From VAZQ01 sp963725065 (GTDB lineage: Bacteria; Pseudomonadota; Alphaproteobacteria; Rhizobiales; Xanthobacteraceae), in the NCBI GenBank assembly GCA_963725065.1, contig CAVRXD010000008.1, positions 1-64,000 on the forward strand: a DNA stretch of 64,000 bases. Reading direction: 5' to 3'. Positions within the stretch are counted from its first letter, which is position 1. Every line of letters starts with the position of its first letter. The notes under the pieces are model-generated. The model saw only the letters and a program-made list of their open reading frames with translations. It made no database searches and was not told the origin of the DNA. Below, piece after piece: positions 21,058 to 28,622 of the stretch. The translations under genes were made by a program, and so were the position numbers.

Positions 21058-21699
21058 CTATTCAGCCGGGACAAGGTCTGGCTGACGCAACTCTGCAAAC
21101 GATTGGCGGACGACCACAGCGGCACCTTGCAATGCGAGCGCGGCCATGATTGCCGCCACGACCATATCCGGCCAACCTGCTTGGGTGCCGAACACGCCGG
21201 CCGCAGCCAGCAGTACAGCGAGATTTCCGAGCACATCGTTCCGAGTGCAAATCCATGCCGACCGCATGTTGGCATCACCGCCGCGATAGGCCCATAGCAG
21301 GCCAAACGACGCTGCATTCGCGGTCAGTGCGGCAACGCCGACAACCCCCATCGTGAAGGCGCTTGGAAGCGTACTATGCATCGCGTGCCAGAAAACGGCT
21401 CCGATAATCCAGAGACCGAATAGCCCCATTGTCGCGCCTTTAGCCAACGCTGCGGCGGCCCGATATCGCAGGGCCAATCCTACGACCATCAGGCTGATCG
21501 CGTAGTTTGCGGCGTCGCCGAAGAAATCAAGAGCGTCGGCTTGCAGTGAGGCTGACCCGGCAGCGAGTCCCGCGCCGATTTCGATCAGGAACATGGCGCC
21601 ATTGATAGCCAAAACGGTCCATAGGACGCGGCGATAGGTCGAACTTCCCCGGTGCGGGTCCAGGTTCAAAGGAGGCGGGGTGCAACAGCAATCGGCCAT
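21058..21699 (-). CDS. Cation diffusion facilitator (CDF) family transporter
   Basis: The 213-residue membrane protein has a cysteine-rich start (MADCCCTPPP), then about six membrane segments. The first carries the family signature with acidic residues (SLQADALDFFGDAANY) and a later segment carries CTRNDVLGNLAVLL. Such proteins export Zn, Co or similar divalent metals by proton antiport. The C-terminal cytoplasmic domain common in CDF proteins is absent, so it is a short form. There is no clear ribosome site at the ATG. It is divergent from the phosphorylase-like gene. Confidence 0.85.
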   Translation of the reverse strand: MADCCCTPPPLNLDPHRGSSTYRRVLWTVLAINGAMFLIEIGAGLAAGSASLQADALDFFGDAANYAISLMVVGLALRYRAAAALAKGATMGLFGLWIIGAVFWHAMHSTLPSAFTMGVVGVAALTANAASFGLLWAYRGGDANMRSAWICTRNDVLGNLAVLLAAAGVFGTQAGWPDMVVAAIMAALALQGAAVVVRQSFAELRQPDLVPAE

Positions 21700-21846
21700 A
21701 GCGCTAATATGATCATGCCGGCCTGTTATACAATCACTGCCGTCGGCTTGGCGCGTGGTGCAATATCGCCGGTCGAGCCGCTAGGCGGTCCGATAACCGT
21801 CATGCTACCGCGCGGTGCTCGAACTCTTGCCTGCCTCAGGACGATT

Positions 21847-22626
21847 ATGACCCCTATTCTCGACAATAAGGACCCTGCGGCACCGTCGGTTTTCCGCCCT
21901 GCAGCACTCCTGCGTGAAGCACGGCGGCAAAAGGGGCTCGCCACGATCGATGTCCCTGCCATCTGCATCCTGGACCCGGACGGCGATATTGTTCGCCGCC
22001 TCAGGCGCGCTGGGCGGGCACGCCCCTTCGAGGGATGGCCCTGCTACCACACTGCACTCGACACGTTTACGCTTGCTGGCCAAACCGTCGGCATCGTTGG
22101 CTCCGTTGTCGGCGCACCCTTCGCTGTCCTGGTCGCGGAAGAACTGTTCGCAAGTGGCTGCCGGTTTCTGCTGAGCCTCACATCGGCGGGCCAGATCACT
22201 CCGGCGGGTCCGCCCCCATACTTTGTCATTATTGATCGCGCGCTGCGCGATGAAGGAACGAGCTATCACTATGCCGCGCCTTCGGCCTATGGCGAAGCCG
22301 ACACGCGTCTTGTGGCGACGGCTGTCGACGTGCTCAAAGAGAAAGGACTGCATGCCGTGGTCGGCTCGAGCTGGACCACGGATGCTCCATTTCGCGAAAC
22401 CGCCGAGGCGATCGAAGCCGCTCGATCCAAAGGCGTGCTGGCGGTCGAAATGGAAGCAGCCGCCCTCTACACGTTTGCTCGCACAACAGGTGCAAAAGTT
22501 CTCTGCCTCGCCCACGTCACGAATGCCATGGGCCGGCTGGAACAAGACTTTGAAAAGGGCGAGGCGGACGGAACCGCCGATGCTCTACAAATTCTCGAAG
22601 CAATTGTTCGAGCAAGTGATCTATAG
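21847..22626 (+). CDS. Nucleoside phosphorylase/nucleosidase family protein
   Basis: The 259-residue protein has the PNP/UDP phosphorylase fold. GQTVGIVGSVVGAPFAVLVAEEL and the glycine-rich loops bind phosphate and ribose. GVLAVEMEAAALYTFA is the signature with the catalytic Glu-Met-Glu. It should cleave a nucleoside or related N-glycoside by phosphorolysis or hydrolysis. The ATG at 21847 follows CAGG; an upstream extension to 21652 overlaps the CDF gene and is not family-like. The substrate is not assignable. Confidence 0.82.
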   Translation: MTPILDNKDPAAPSVFRPAALLREARRQKGLATIDVPAICILDPDGDIVRRLRRAGRARPFEGWPCYHTALDTFTLAGQTVGIVGSVVGAPFAVLVAEELFASGCRFLLSLTSAGQITPAGPPPYFVIIDRALRDEGTSYHYAAPSAYGEADTRLVATAVDVLKEKGLHAVVGSSWTTDAPFRETAEAIEAARSKGVLAVEMEAAALYTFARTTGAKVLCLAHVTNAMGRLEQDFEKGEADGTADALQILEAIVRASDL

Positions 22627-22670
22627 ACAAATGCTCCTTCCATCTCGACAGCTAGCAGGCGCTTTCGTTC

Positions 22671-23279
22671 TCAAAGGGACGAGCGTTCGAAGATGACTGC
22701 GTAGTGGTAGGGTGGCAACTCGACAAGTTCTGCGAATGTTAGGCCACCCGCTTCGACCGACTCCATGGTTTGTCCCGGCGACATCCTCAATTCAGTCTTT
22801 GGCCCCCGTGGCTCGCCCAGGATTCTGGTTTCCTCGCGCGGCCGCTGACGCCAGTTGACAACGGCAAAGCGCCCGCCCGACTTCAACGTCTTGTGTACGG
22901 CTTGTGCCAGCCGGGGCTGATCGGGGACGCCGTGAAAGGCGTTCGCCATGAACACGAAATCAACCAGCCTGCCCGCAAGCGTTGGAAGTTCGTAGGCGTC
23001 GCCTTCCACAAGCTCGCAATTCGTCGTGCCGGCCTTGGTGAAGCGATCCCGCGCCACGGCCAACATATTGCGATCGAGGTCGATGGCGAGCACGCGGCGG
23101 GCGACCTTCGCCATTTCCCATGTGAACCAACCGTCACCACAGCAGAGATCGACTGCATCCGTGTCTCGTTTGAGGCCGACAGCCTCAAGCACCCGGGCAG
23201 GTTCGGGCCATAGTGTCTCCCACCATCCGGTCGTCGGCATTTCAGTACCTTCGAAGAAGGCGGGGTAGCGGCTGGTCAT
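22671..23279 (-). CDS. SAM-dependent class I methyltransferase
   Basis: The 202-residue protein has motif I VDLCCGDGWFT, an acidic residue at the end of strand 2 (AIDLDRNML), DAYELPTL and motif III-like LKSGGRFAVVNW. The substrate is unknown. It is divergent from the ArsR-rhodanese regulator and shares a promoter region with a perfect palindrome (23310-23329). A second methyltransferase lies on the other side of the regulator. ArsR linkage suggests metalloid or sulfur chemistry, which is inference. Confidence 0.87.
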   Translation of the reverse strand: MTSRYPAFFEGTEMPTTGWWETLWPEPARVLEAVGLKRDTDAVDLCCGDGWFTWEMAKVARRVLAIDLDRNMLAVARDRFTKAGTTNCELVEGDAYELPTLAGRLVDFVFMANAFHGVPDQPRLAQAVHKTLKSGGRFAVVNWRQRPREETRILGEPRGPKTELRMSPGQTMESVEAGGLTFAELVELPPYHYAVIFERSSL

Positions 23280-23309
23280 GAAAACAAGCGGCTTGACCGA
23301 GGAATGACA

Positions 23310-23329
23310 TTCAATTAATCAATTGAATT
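23310..23329. promoter_or_regulatory. Palindromic operator, probably for the ArsR regulator
   Basis: ATTCAATT-AATC-AATTGAAT is a perfect 8+8 inverted repeat with a 4-base centre. It lies 31 bases from the methyltransferase start and 21 bases from the ArsR-family start. Size, AT-richness and placement match ArsR/SmtB operators. Confidence 0.75.
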
Positions 23330-23350
23330 ATTAATGTGGCTGGCCGCCTG

Positions 23351-24016
23351 ATGTCAACGCAAAGTCCAAAACAGACACTCTTCGGCCAGTTCGCTGCTGT
23401 TGCGAAATGCCTGTCCCATCCGCATCGGCTGGAGCTGTTGGAACAGCTTGCGCAAGGTGAGCGCAGCGTCGAAATCCTGGCGCAAAAAACAGGTCTTTCG
23501 ACCGCGAATGCCTCACAGCATCTACGAAACATGCTCCGCACCGGCGTGGTGACGAGCGCGCGGGAAGGAAAATTTGTCGTTTATAAACTAGCCGATCACG
23601 CGGTGCTCGATTTGCTGTCCTCGTTGCGCACGATCACCGAACGTAACTCGGCAGTGGTTGCGCAATTGGTCCGTAACTATTTCAACAACCTTGACTCTCT
23701 GGAGCCAGTTACGCGCAAAGAGCTGGTGCAACGTTTGCGCGGCGGCGAAGTCATGGTTCTGGATGTGCGTCCCAAAGACGAGTTCGGATTGGGGCATCTG
23801 CCGGGAGCGGTGAATATCCCGCTGCGGGAGATCAAGGCCCGGCTTTCAAAACTCAAGCGTTCGCAGGAGATCATCGCCTACTGCCGCGGACCGTACTGTG
23901 TGTTGTCCTACGAAGCCGTCGCGGCCCTGCGGCGGCTTGGCTTCAAGGCTCGCCGTTTGGAGGACGGCTTGCCGGAATGGCGTGCGGCAGGACTGCCGGT
24001 GGTCACAGGTACGTGA
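23351..24016 (+). CDS. ArsR-family regulator fused to a rhodanese domain
   Basis: The 221-residue protein has an N-terminal ArsR winged helix (CLSHPHRLELLEQL, recognition helix in TANASQHLRNML) and a C-terminal rhodanese domain (VLDVRPKDEFGLGHLPGAVN) with the active-site loop AYCRGPYCVLS. Rhodanese domains carry persulfide on cysteine, so the protein may sense sulfane sulfur or a thiophilic compound. Start ATG 23351; a GTG at 23336 would add five residues. It probably autoregulates through the palindrome at 23310 and controls the flanking methyltransferases. Confidence 0.92.
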   Translation: MSTQSPKQTLFGQFAAVAKCLSHPHRLELLEQLAQGERSVEILAQKTGLSTANASQHLRNMLRTGVVTSAREGKFVVYKLADHAVLDLLSSLRTITERNSAVVAQLVRNYFNNLDSLEPVTRKELVQRLRGGEVMVLDVRPKDEFGLGHLPGAVNIPLREIKARLSKLKRSQEIIAYCRGPYCVLSYEAVAALRRLGFKARRLEDGLPEWRAAGLPVVTGT

Positions 24017-24091
24017 GGTGATTGACCGCCGTTCGCGTGGCGATAAAGAGCAAACATGCGCAGTTTCTGAAATCAACGAGTGAGGTCGACC

Positions 24092-24967
24092 ATGAGCGAT
24101 GTCCAGGTCTCGGCACAGTCACGAAGCCAGTATGTAGACTTCTGGAACAATACCCTGGTGCCAAAATTCGTGCGGTGGCGGCACATCCTCGTGGGCGGAC
24201 TGACGCTTCATAGCGAAAGAATCTTTCCTTCGTTGCAGGTGAATAAAGGCGACCGGGTGGTTGATGCCGGCTGTGGCTTTGGGGATACGGCGATTGAGCT
24301 GGCGCGTTTGGTTGGGCCAACCGGCTCGGTGCTCGCGGTGGATTGCTGCGATGGCTTTCTCGAATACGGGCGACGCGACGCGAGTGCTGCGGGACTCAAC
24401 AACGTCACCTTTCTGGAAGCTGACGTACAGACATATCCGTTCGAGCCGGTGCATGACTTCTGCTTTTCGCGCTTCGGCACCCAGTTTTTCGAGAATCCGG
24501 TTGCGGGCTTGCGCAACATGCGCACCAGCCTCAAGCCCGGCGGGATCATGACAATGGTCGTTTGGCGCGGCATCAAGGACAATCCTTGGCTCGGACATGC
24601 CAAGGACATCGTGCTGCAATTCTTGCCACCGCCCGGTGAAAACGCGCAGACATGCGGGCCGGGGCCGTTTTCCATGGCCGACACTGGTGTCGTGACGAAG
24701 CAGCTCGAAATTGCAGGCTACAGGGACATTCAGTTCGAGCAGATTGATGCGCAAGTGTTTGTCGGTAAGGACCTCGACGATGCAGCAGCCTTTCAGCTTG
24801 CAATCGGCCCCGCGGGCGAGGTGTATCGCGAAGCCGGCAAACTCGCGGAGCAGCGCTATGACGAGATTGCAAATGCGCTTAAATCACAACTTGCAAAGTA
24901 TCAGCGTTCGAACGGCCTGATGATGGAGTCCAGTTCGTGGAAGGTAACAGCCAGAAATCCATCATAA
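24092..24967 (+). CDS. SAM-dependent class I methyltransferase
   Basis: The 291-residue protein has motif I VVDAGCGFGDTAIEL, strand-2 acid in VLAVDCCDGFLEYG, EADVQTYPF and LKPGGIMTMVVW. It is UbiE-like in layout with a longer C-terminus. GAGG lies before the ATG at 24092. It follows the ArsR-rhodanese gene by 75 bases and is likely co-transcribed. It is not EgtD-like, so it does not explain hercynine supply for the nearby selenoneine locus. Confidence 0.88.
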   Translation: MSDVQVSAQSRSQYVDFWNNTLVPKFVRWRHILVGGLTLHSERIFPSLQVNKGDRVVDAGCGFGDTAIELARLVGPTGSVLAVDCCDGFLEYGRRDASAAGLNNVTFLEADVQTYPFEPVHDFCFSRFGTQFFENPVAGLRNMRTSLKPGGIMTMVVWRGIKDNPWLGHAKDIVLQFLPPPGENAQTCGPGPFSMADTGVVTKQLEIAGYRDIQFEQIDAQVFVGKDLDDAAAFQLAIGPAGEVYREAGKLAEQRYDEIANALKSQLAKYQRSNGLMMESSSWKVTARNPS

Positions 24968-25045
24968 TGAGTGCAGGCAGGATTCCCTGTGACACTCGGT
25001 TGAGGCGTTTTCCGGCCTGGAAATGGCCGAGGGTCTTGATGGAGC

Positions 25046-25633
25046 ATGCTGGCACTGGACCAACAAGCGCTTGAAAGGCGCTCGCTCGCGCGAAATGAGG
25101 CGCTGTTCAGGCAGGGCGACAAGGTCACTGCTATCTATTTCATCGAAACGGGGCGGCTGCGGTTGGACCGGCGTACCTTCGACGGTCGGACGTTGATTGT
25201 AGGAACCGCGCCGGCCGGGGAGTTCTTTGTTGAAGCGGCACTTTTTGCCGACATCTTCCATTGCGACGCCGTGGCGACTGAACCTTCACGGGTCCGCATC
25301 TATCCCAAGACCACAGTTCTCACCACCCTCCGCACGGATTCGGCAAGCGCCATGTCGTTCCTGGCGCTTGTGTCTCATCAAGTCATCGCGCTTCGGCAGC
25401 ATATTGAGCTGATGAAGGTCCGCTCCGCCAAGGAGCGGGTGACGTTGTACCTTGATCTCAACGCCGGACCTGATGGTCACACGGTAACCCCAAGAGGTCA
25501 GCTTCAAGATATCGCGAGTGAACTGGGCCTTACCCGTGAAGCCTTCTACCGAACACTCGCCAGCCTCGAGCGGACGGGTGCGATCGAGCGCGCTGGCGAG
25601 CGCATCATGCTCAAGAGATCGTTTGGCCAATAA
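25046..25633 (+). CDS. Crp/Fnr-family transcriptional regulator
   Basis: The 195-residue protein has an N-terminal cyclic-nucleotide-binding-type barrel (RNEALFRQGDKVTAIYFIETG, PAGEFFVEAALF) and a C-terminal helix-turn-helix (RGQLQDIASELGLTREAFYRTL). FNR-type iron-sulfur cysteines are absent. It is slightly shorter than usual (about 220-240). The signal is unknown. It lies 78 bases after the methyltransferase and may belong to that unit. Confidence 0.88.
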   Translation: MLALDQQALERRSLARNEALFRQGDKVTAIYFIETGRLRLDRRTFDGRTLIVGTAPAGEFFVEAALFADIFHCDAVATEPSRVRIYPKTTVLTTLRTDSASAMSFLALVSHQVIALRQHIELMKVRSAKERVTLYLDLNAGPDGHTVTPRGQLQDIASELGLTREAFYRTLASLERTGAIERAGERIMLKRSFGQ

Positions 25634-25660
25634 GCCCGAACTCGACGTTGAACCATTGCA

Positions 25661-26164
25661 CTATTTTTCCCCTCGAAAGATCGGTGTCGCATGATGGGAC
25701 ACCATCAGCCAGCGGCCGTCATGATTCTCGAACACGTTGGTCACGAACGCATGGAAACCGAGATTGCTGCCGTCCTTACGAAGCAACTCAACCTTCTCGG
25801 TGCCGACCGTCCATGCGACTTTCCCATTGATATGAACGTGCAACTCAGCCAACGAGATTATAACCCGATCGAACTGGCCGAAGCGCATTTCCCAAGCCTT
25901 CCGGACGCCCTCCCAACCAGCCACCACTGTTGTGCTGAGGAGGCCAATGAACGTTACGTAAAACTCCTGCGCCCACACCTCGTCCATGGCGCTGATGTCA
26001 CGAGCCGAGATTGCCGCAATGAAGACTTGGCTCGCGGCGTTCACGCCATTGACGTCAGACGGCTGCTGAGCCTTTTCTTGGCTGAGCGCGTTGCCCGTAG
26101 GCAGGCTTGCTCCTAGCACCAAAAGCGACATAGTGGCGACCGCGAGAATGCTAAGCCAATTCAT
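25661..26164 (-). CDS. Exported SnoaL/NTF2-like protein
   Basis: The 167-residue protein has a signal peptide (MNWLSILAVATMSLLVLG, cleavage after GNALS) and an NTF2-like domain: AISARDISAMDEVWA, FDRVIISLAELHVHINGKVAW, FHAFVTNVFENHDGRWLMV. A strong AGGAGG fixes ATG 26164. It lies 121 bases downstream of the EgtB-like gene on the same strand. It could be co-transcribed, but a link to selenoneine is only positional. Confidence 0.85.
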   Translation of the reverse strand: MNWLSILAVATMSLLVLGASLPTGNALSQEKAQQPSDVNGVNAASQVFIAAISARDISAMDEVWAQEFYVTFIGLLSTTVVAGWEGVRKAWEMRFGQFDRVIISLAELHVHINGKVAWTVGTEKVELLRKDGSNLGFHAFVTNVFENHDGRWLMVSHHATPIFRGEK

Positions 26165-26285
26165 GGCGTTCCTCCTGACAATCGGGAAGTGACGCCGCAT
26201 CCTAGGGCTGAGCGCCGGAGGGCTACGTGATTACGATCATGTGATGCCGATTTTGGTCCCAGCGGACGACAGAGGAGCTGGAGGT

Positions 26286-27608
26286 TCACATCGCGCAGGT
26301 GCGAAATCCGGCGATGACATCGTTGCGCTCCGGCGTGAAGAAGTTCCGGTAGCCCGGGCGCGCGATCCGCGCGCTGGTGGCCCAGCTTCCACCGCGCAGC
26401 ACCTTGCGCGTGTTGAACCACGGCCGTGAGTAATCCTCGTAGGGGTCGGCGGCAAATCCCGGCAGCGGCACGAAATCCGATGCCGTCCACTCCCACACGT
26501 TGCCGATCATCTGACGGCATCCGAAGGCACTGTCGCCGGCAGCGCAGCCGGCGACGTCGAGCGGTCCGTCGAATGCGAATCCGAGATTGGTGTGTTCGCT
26601 GCTCGGTGCTGCTTCGCCCCACGGCCAACGGCGCTTGCTGTCGGCCAGGCAGGAGCCATTTGCAGCGGCTTCGCCAAGCGCGGCGGCCTCCCATTCGGCC
26701 TCGGTCGGGAGCCGGCGTTTGGCCCAGCGACACCAAGCTTCGGCCTCATACCAATTGACGAACATCACCGGCGCATGGGGCGCCAATGGCTCAACCTCTT
26801 GATAGCGACGCCAAGTCCCGTAGCCGCCGTCGGTTTCAAGCCAATAGACCGGCCGTTCGGCCCCCGTGCCCTCGCGCCACGCCCACCCGGCGGCGCTCCA
26901 GAATTGACGGTTGCGATATCCGCCGGCACGAACGAAAGCCGCGAACTCGGCATTCGTCACCGGCGCCTTGGCAATGCGGAATGGCGCAATGTCGACCTCA
27001 TGGGCCCATTTCTCATTGTCGAAGATGAAGCCATCGGCGCCAGTCGAGCCGAGACGCCACCGTCCGCCGGACACGCTGGCATCGCCCGGCCACGGCCCGG
27101 CATTTTGATCGGCAGGATGCCCAAGACCGTCCGGCCGCGCATATCCGAGCGTCTGGCGGGTATAGGCCAGGGCCTCGACATGCATGTCCTCATGACGGAT
27201 CGAGAGTTCATAAAAATAGCGCGTGCCGGCATCGACCCCGCCACTCAGCCGGCCGATCTGTCGTCCGAGGACGTCCGCCATATAGGCGAACACGCCATTG
27301 CGGTCGGGCAGGTTCAGATCCCATCGCGTTGCGTGGGCGACCGTGCTCGAATTCCACAGCACGTCCGCGCGGTCGAGACCCGGCGCTTCGCCGTGCGCGT
27401 GGCGAAGCGTCCAGTATTCGTGGAACCAGCCGACGTGCCCAATCTCCCAGAGCACGGGATTGACGATCGGCAACATCGGTCCCATCAACTGCCGGGTCGA
27501 CAGATCTTCCGTCAGACGACGGGTGCGCATGCGGACGTCATGCAGCTGGGTGGCCAACTCGTCCTCTGTCGCCCCACTCGTCGGCCGATCTATGAGGGTC
27601 ACGCTCAT
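26286..27608 (-). CDS. senA: EgtB-like nonheme-iron enzyme, probable selenoneine synthase SenA
   Basis: The 440-residue protein has an N-terminal DinB-like domain with the iron-binding HX3HXE motif (H139, H143, E145 in RHEDMHVEAL) and the first His in EIGHVGWFHE (H58). A C-terminal FGE-sulfatase domain follows (VMFVNWYEAEAWCRWA, LPTEAEWEAAA, NVWEWTAS, VLRGGSW). EgtB enzymes couple hercynine with a sulfur donor; the SenA branch couples it with a selenosugar. The SenA call rests on the neighbours: a SenB-type glycosyltransferase and a SelD start immediately divergently. The ATG at 27608 overlaps the senB ATG; ATGs at 27617 and 27620 or a GTG at 27665 are possible alternatives. No egtD, egtC or egtE lies nearby. 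Confidence 0.85.
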   Translation of the reverse strand: MSVTLIDRPTSGATEDELATQLHDVRMRTRRLTEDLSTRQLMGPMLPIVNPVLWEIGHVGWFHEYWTLRHAHGEAPGLDRADVLWNSSTVAHATRWDLNLPDRNGVFAYMADVLGRQIGRLSGGVDAGTRYFYELSIRHEDMHVEALAYTRQTLGYARPDGLGHPADQNAGPWPGDASVSGGRWRLGSTGADGFIFDNEKWAHEVDIAPFRIAKAPVTNAEFAAFVRAGGYRNRQFWSAAGWAWREGTGAERPVYWLETDGGYGTWRRYQEVEPLAPHAPVMFVNWYEAEAWCRWAKRRLPTEAEWEAAALGEAAANGSCLADSKRRWPWGEAAPSSEHTNLGFAFDGPLDVAGCAAGDSAFGCRQMIGNVWEWTASDFVPLPGFAADPYEDYSRPWFNTRKVLRGGSWATSARIARPGYRNFFTPERNDVIAGFRTCAM

Positions 27609-28590
27609 GCGGATCATCATTATCACACCGGGCCGTTCGTCGTCACGGTCCGGGAATGGAACCACGACCGTGCGATGGACGCGGATCCTCCGCGAACTCG
27701 GCCATGACGTTCAGGTTGCCGACCGGTACAATGGAACGGCCGCGGATCTGATGATCGCGCTCCACGCGTGGCGCAGCGCCGACAGCATCCGCGATTTTCG
27801 CGAGCGTTATCCGGATCGGCCGCTTATCGTCGCGTTGAGCGGCACCGACATCTACGACTATATCGATCGCGATCCTGTGCCGACTTTGCATTCGCTCGCG
27901 TGCGCCGACCGCCTGGTCGCGCTGCAGGAGCTTGCGCGGCGGCGAGTGCCGGCAAGATTTCGGCCCAAGGTTCGCGTCATGCACCAGTCGGCTCCGCCGC
28001 TGCGTCCTGCGCATCGCCCGGCGACGGGACGCTTCGATGTCGCGGTGATCGGGCATCTGCGCGCGGTGAAGGATCCGTTTCGCGCGGCCAAGGCGGTGCG
28101 CCGCCTGCCGGCGACCTCGCGCATCCGCATCGTGCATCTTGGTGCCCCCGAGACGTCGCAGTGGGCGGCGATGGCGCGGGCCGAGATGAAGGCCAATCCA
28201 CGTTACCTCTGGCGCGGCGACCGGCCGCGCGCGGAGGTCCGGCGTCTGCTCGGCCGCACGCGGGCCATGGTTCTATCGTCGCTGAGCGAAGGCGGGGCGA
28301 ACGTCATATCCGAAGCCGTCGCCGCCGGCGTGCCGGTGCTGGCCTCGCGCATCGACGGCTCTGTCGGCCTGCTCGGCCGCGACTATCCCGGCTATTTTCC
28401 GGTCCGTGACACTGCGGCCTTGGCAAGGTTGCTGGAAAAGATCGAGAGCAGTCCGCAATTCCTGATGCGCTTGCATCGTGCGGTCGCCCGCCGCGCGCAC
28501 CTGTTTCGACCCGCGCGTGAAAAAGCGGCCTGGAAAAAGCTCATCCGCGAGATCGCGCCGAGATCCCGATCGAAAACAGGGCGGGATTGA
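27607..28590 (+). CDS. senB: Probable selenosugar synthase SenB (glycosyltransferase)
   Basis: The 327-residue protein begins MRIIIITPGRSSSRSGNGTT, the N-terminus of the TIGR04348-type glycosyltransferases. The C-terminal GT-B domain has SLSEGGANVISEAVAAGVPVLAS, the nucleotide-sugar-binding block. SenB joins UDP-GlcNAc and selenophosphate to a selenosugar. GAGGG at 27594-27598 supports the ATG at 27607. It is followed after 32 bases by the SelD fusion, which would make selenophosphate. It is divergent from senA with no spacer. A generic glycosyltransferase is the alternative, but the neighbourhood argues against it. Confidence 0.87.
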   Translation: MRIIIITPGRSSSRSGNGTTTVRWTRILRELGHDVQVADRYNGTAADLMIALHAWRSADSIRDFRERYPDRPLIVALSGTDIYDYIDRDPVPTLHSLACADRLVALQELARRRVPARFRPKVRVMHQSAPPLRPAHRPATGRFDVAVIGHLRAVKDPFRAAKAVRRLPATSRIRIVHLGAPETSQWAAMARAEMKANPRYLWRGDRPRAEVRRLLGRTRAMVLSSLSEGGANVISEAVAAGVPVLASRIDGSVGLLGRDYPGYFPVRDTAALARLLEKIESSPQFLMRLHRAVARRAHLFRPAREKAAWKKLIREIAPRSRSKTGRD

Positions 28591-28622
28591 CTATGCCGGC
28601 GTTACCAACATTCTGACCCTTC

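Noticed and set aside
24092..24967. Methyltransferase as EgtD for hercynine synthesis
   Set aside because: It has UbiE-like motifs and no EgtD features; EgtD must be sought elsewhere.
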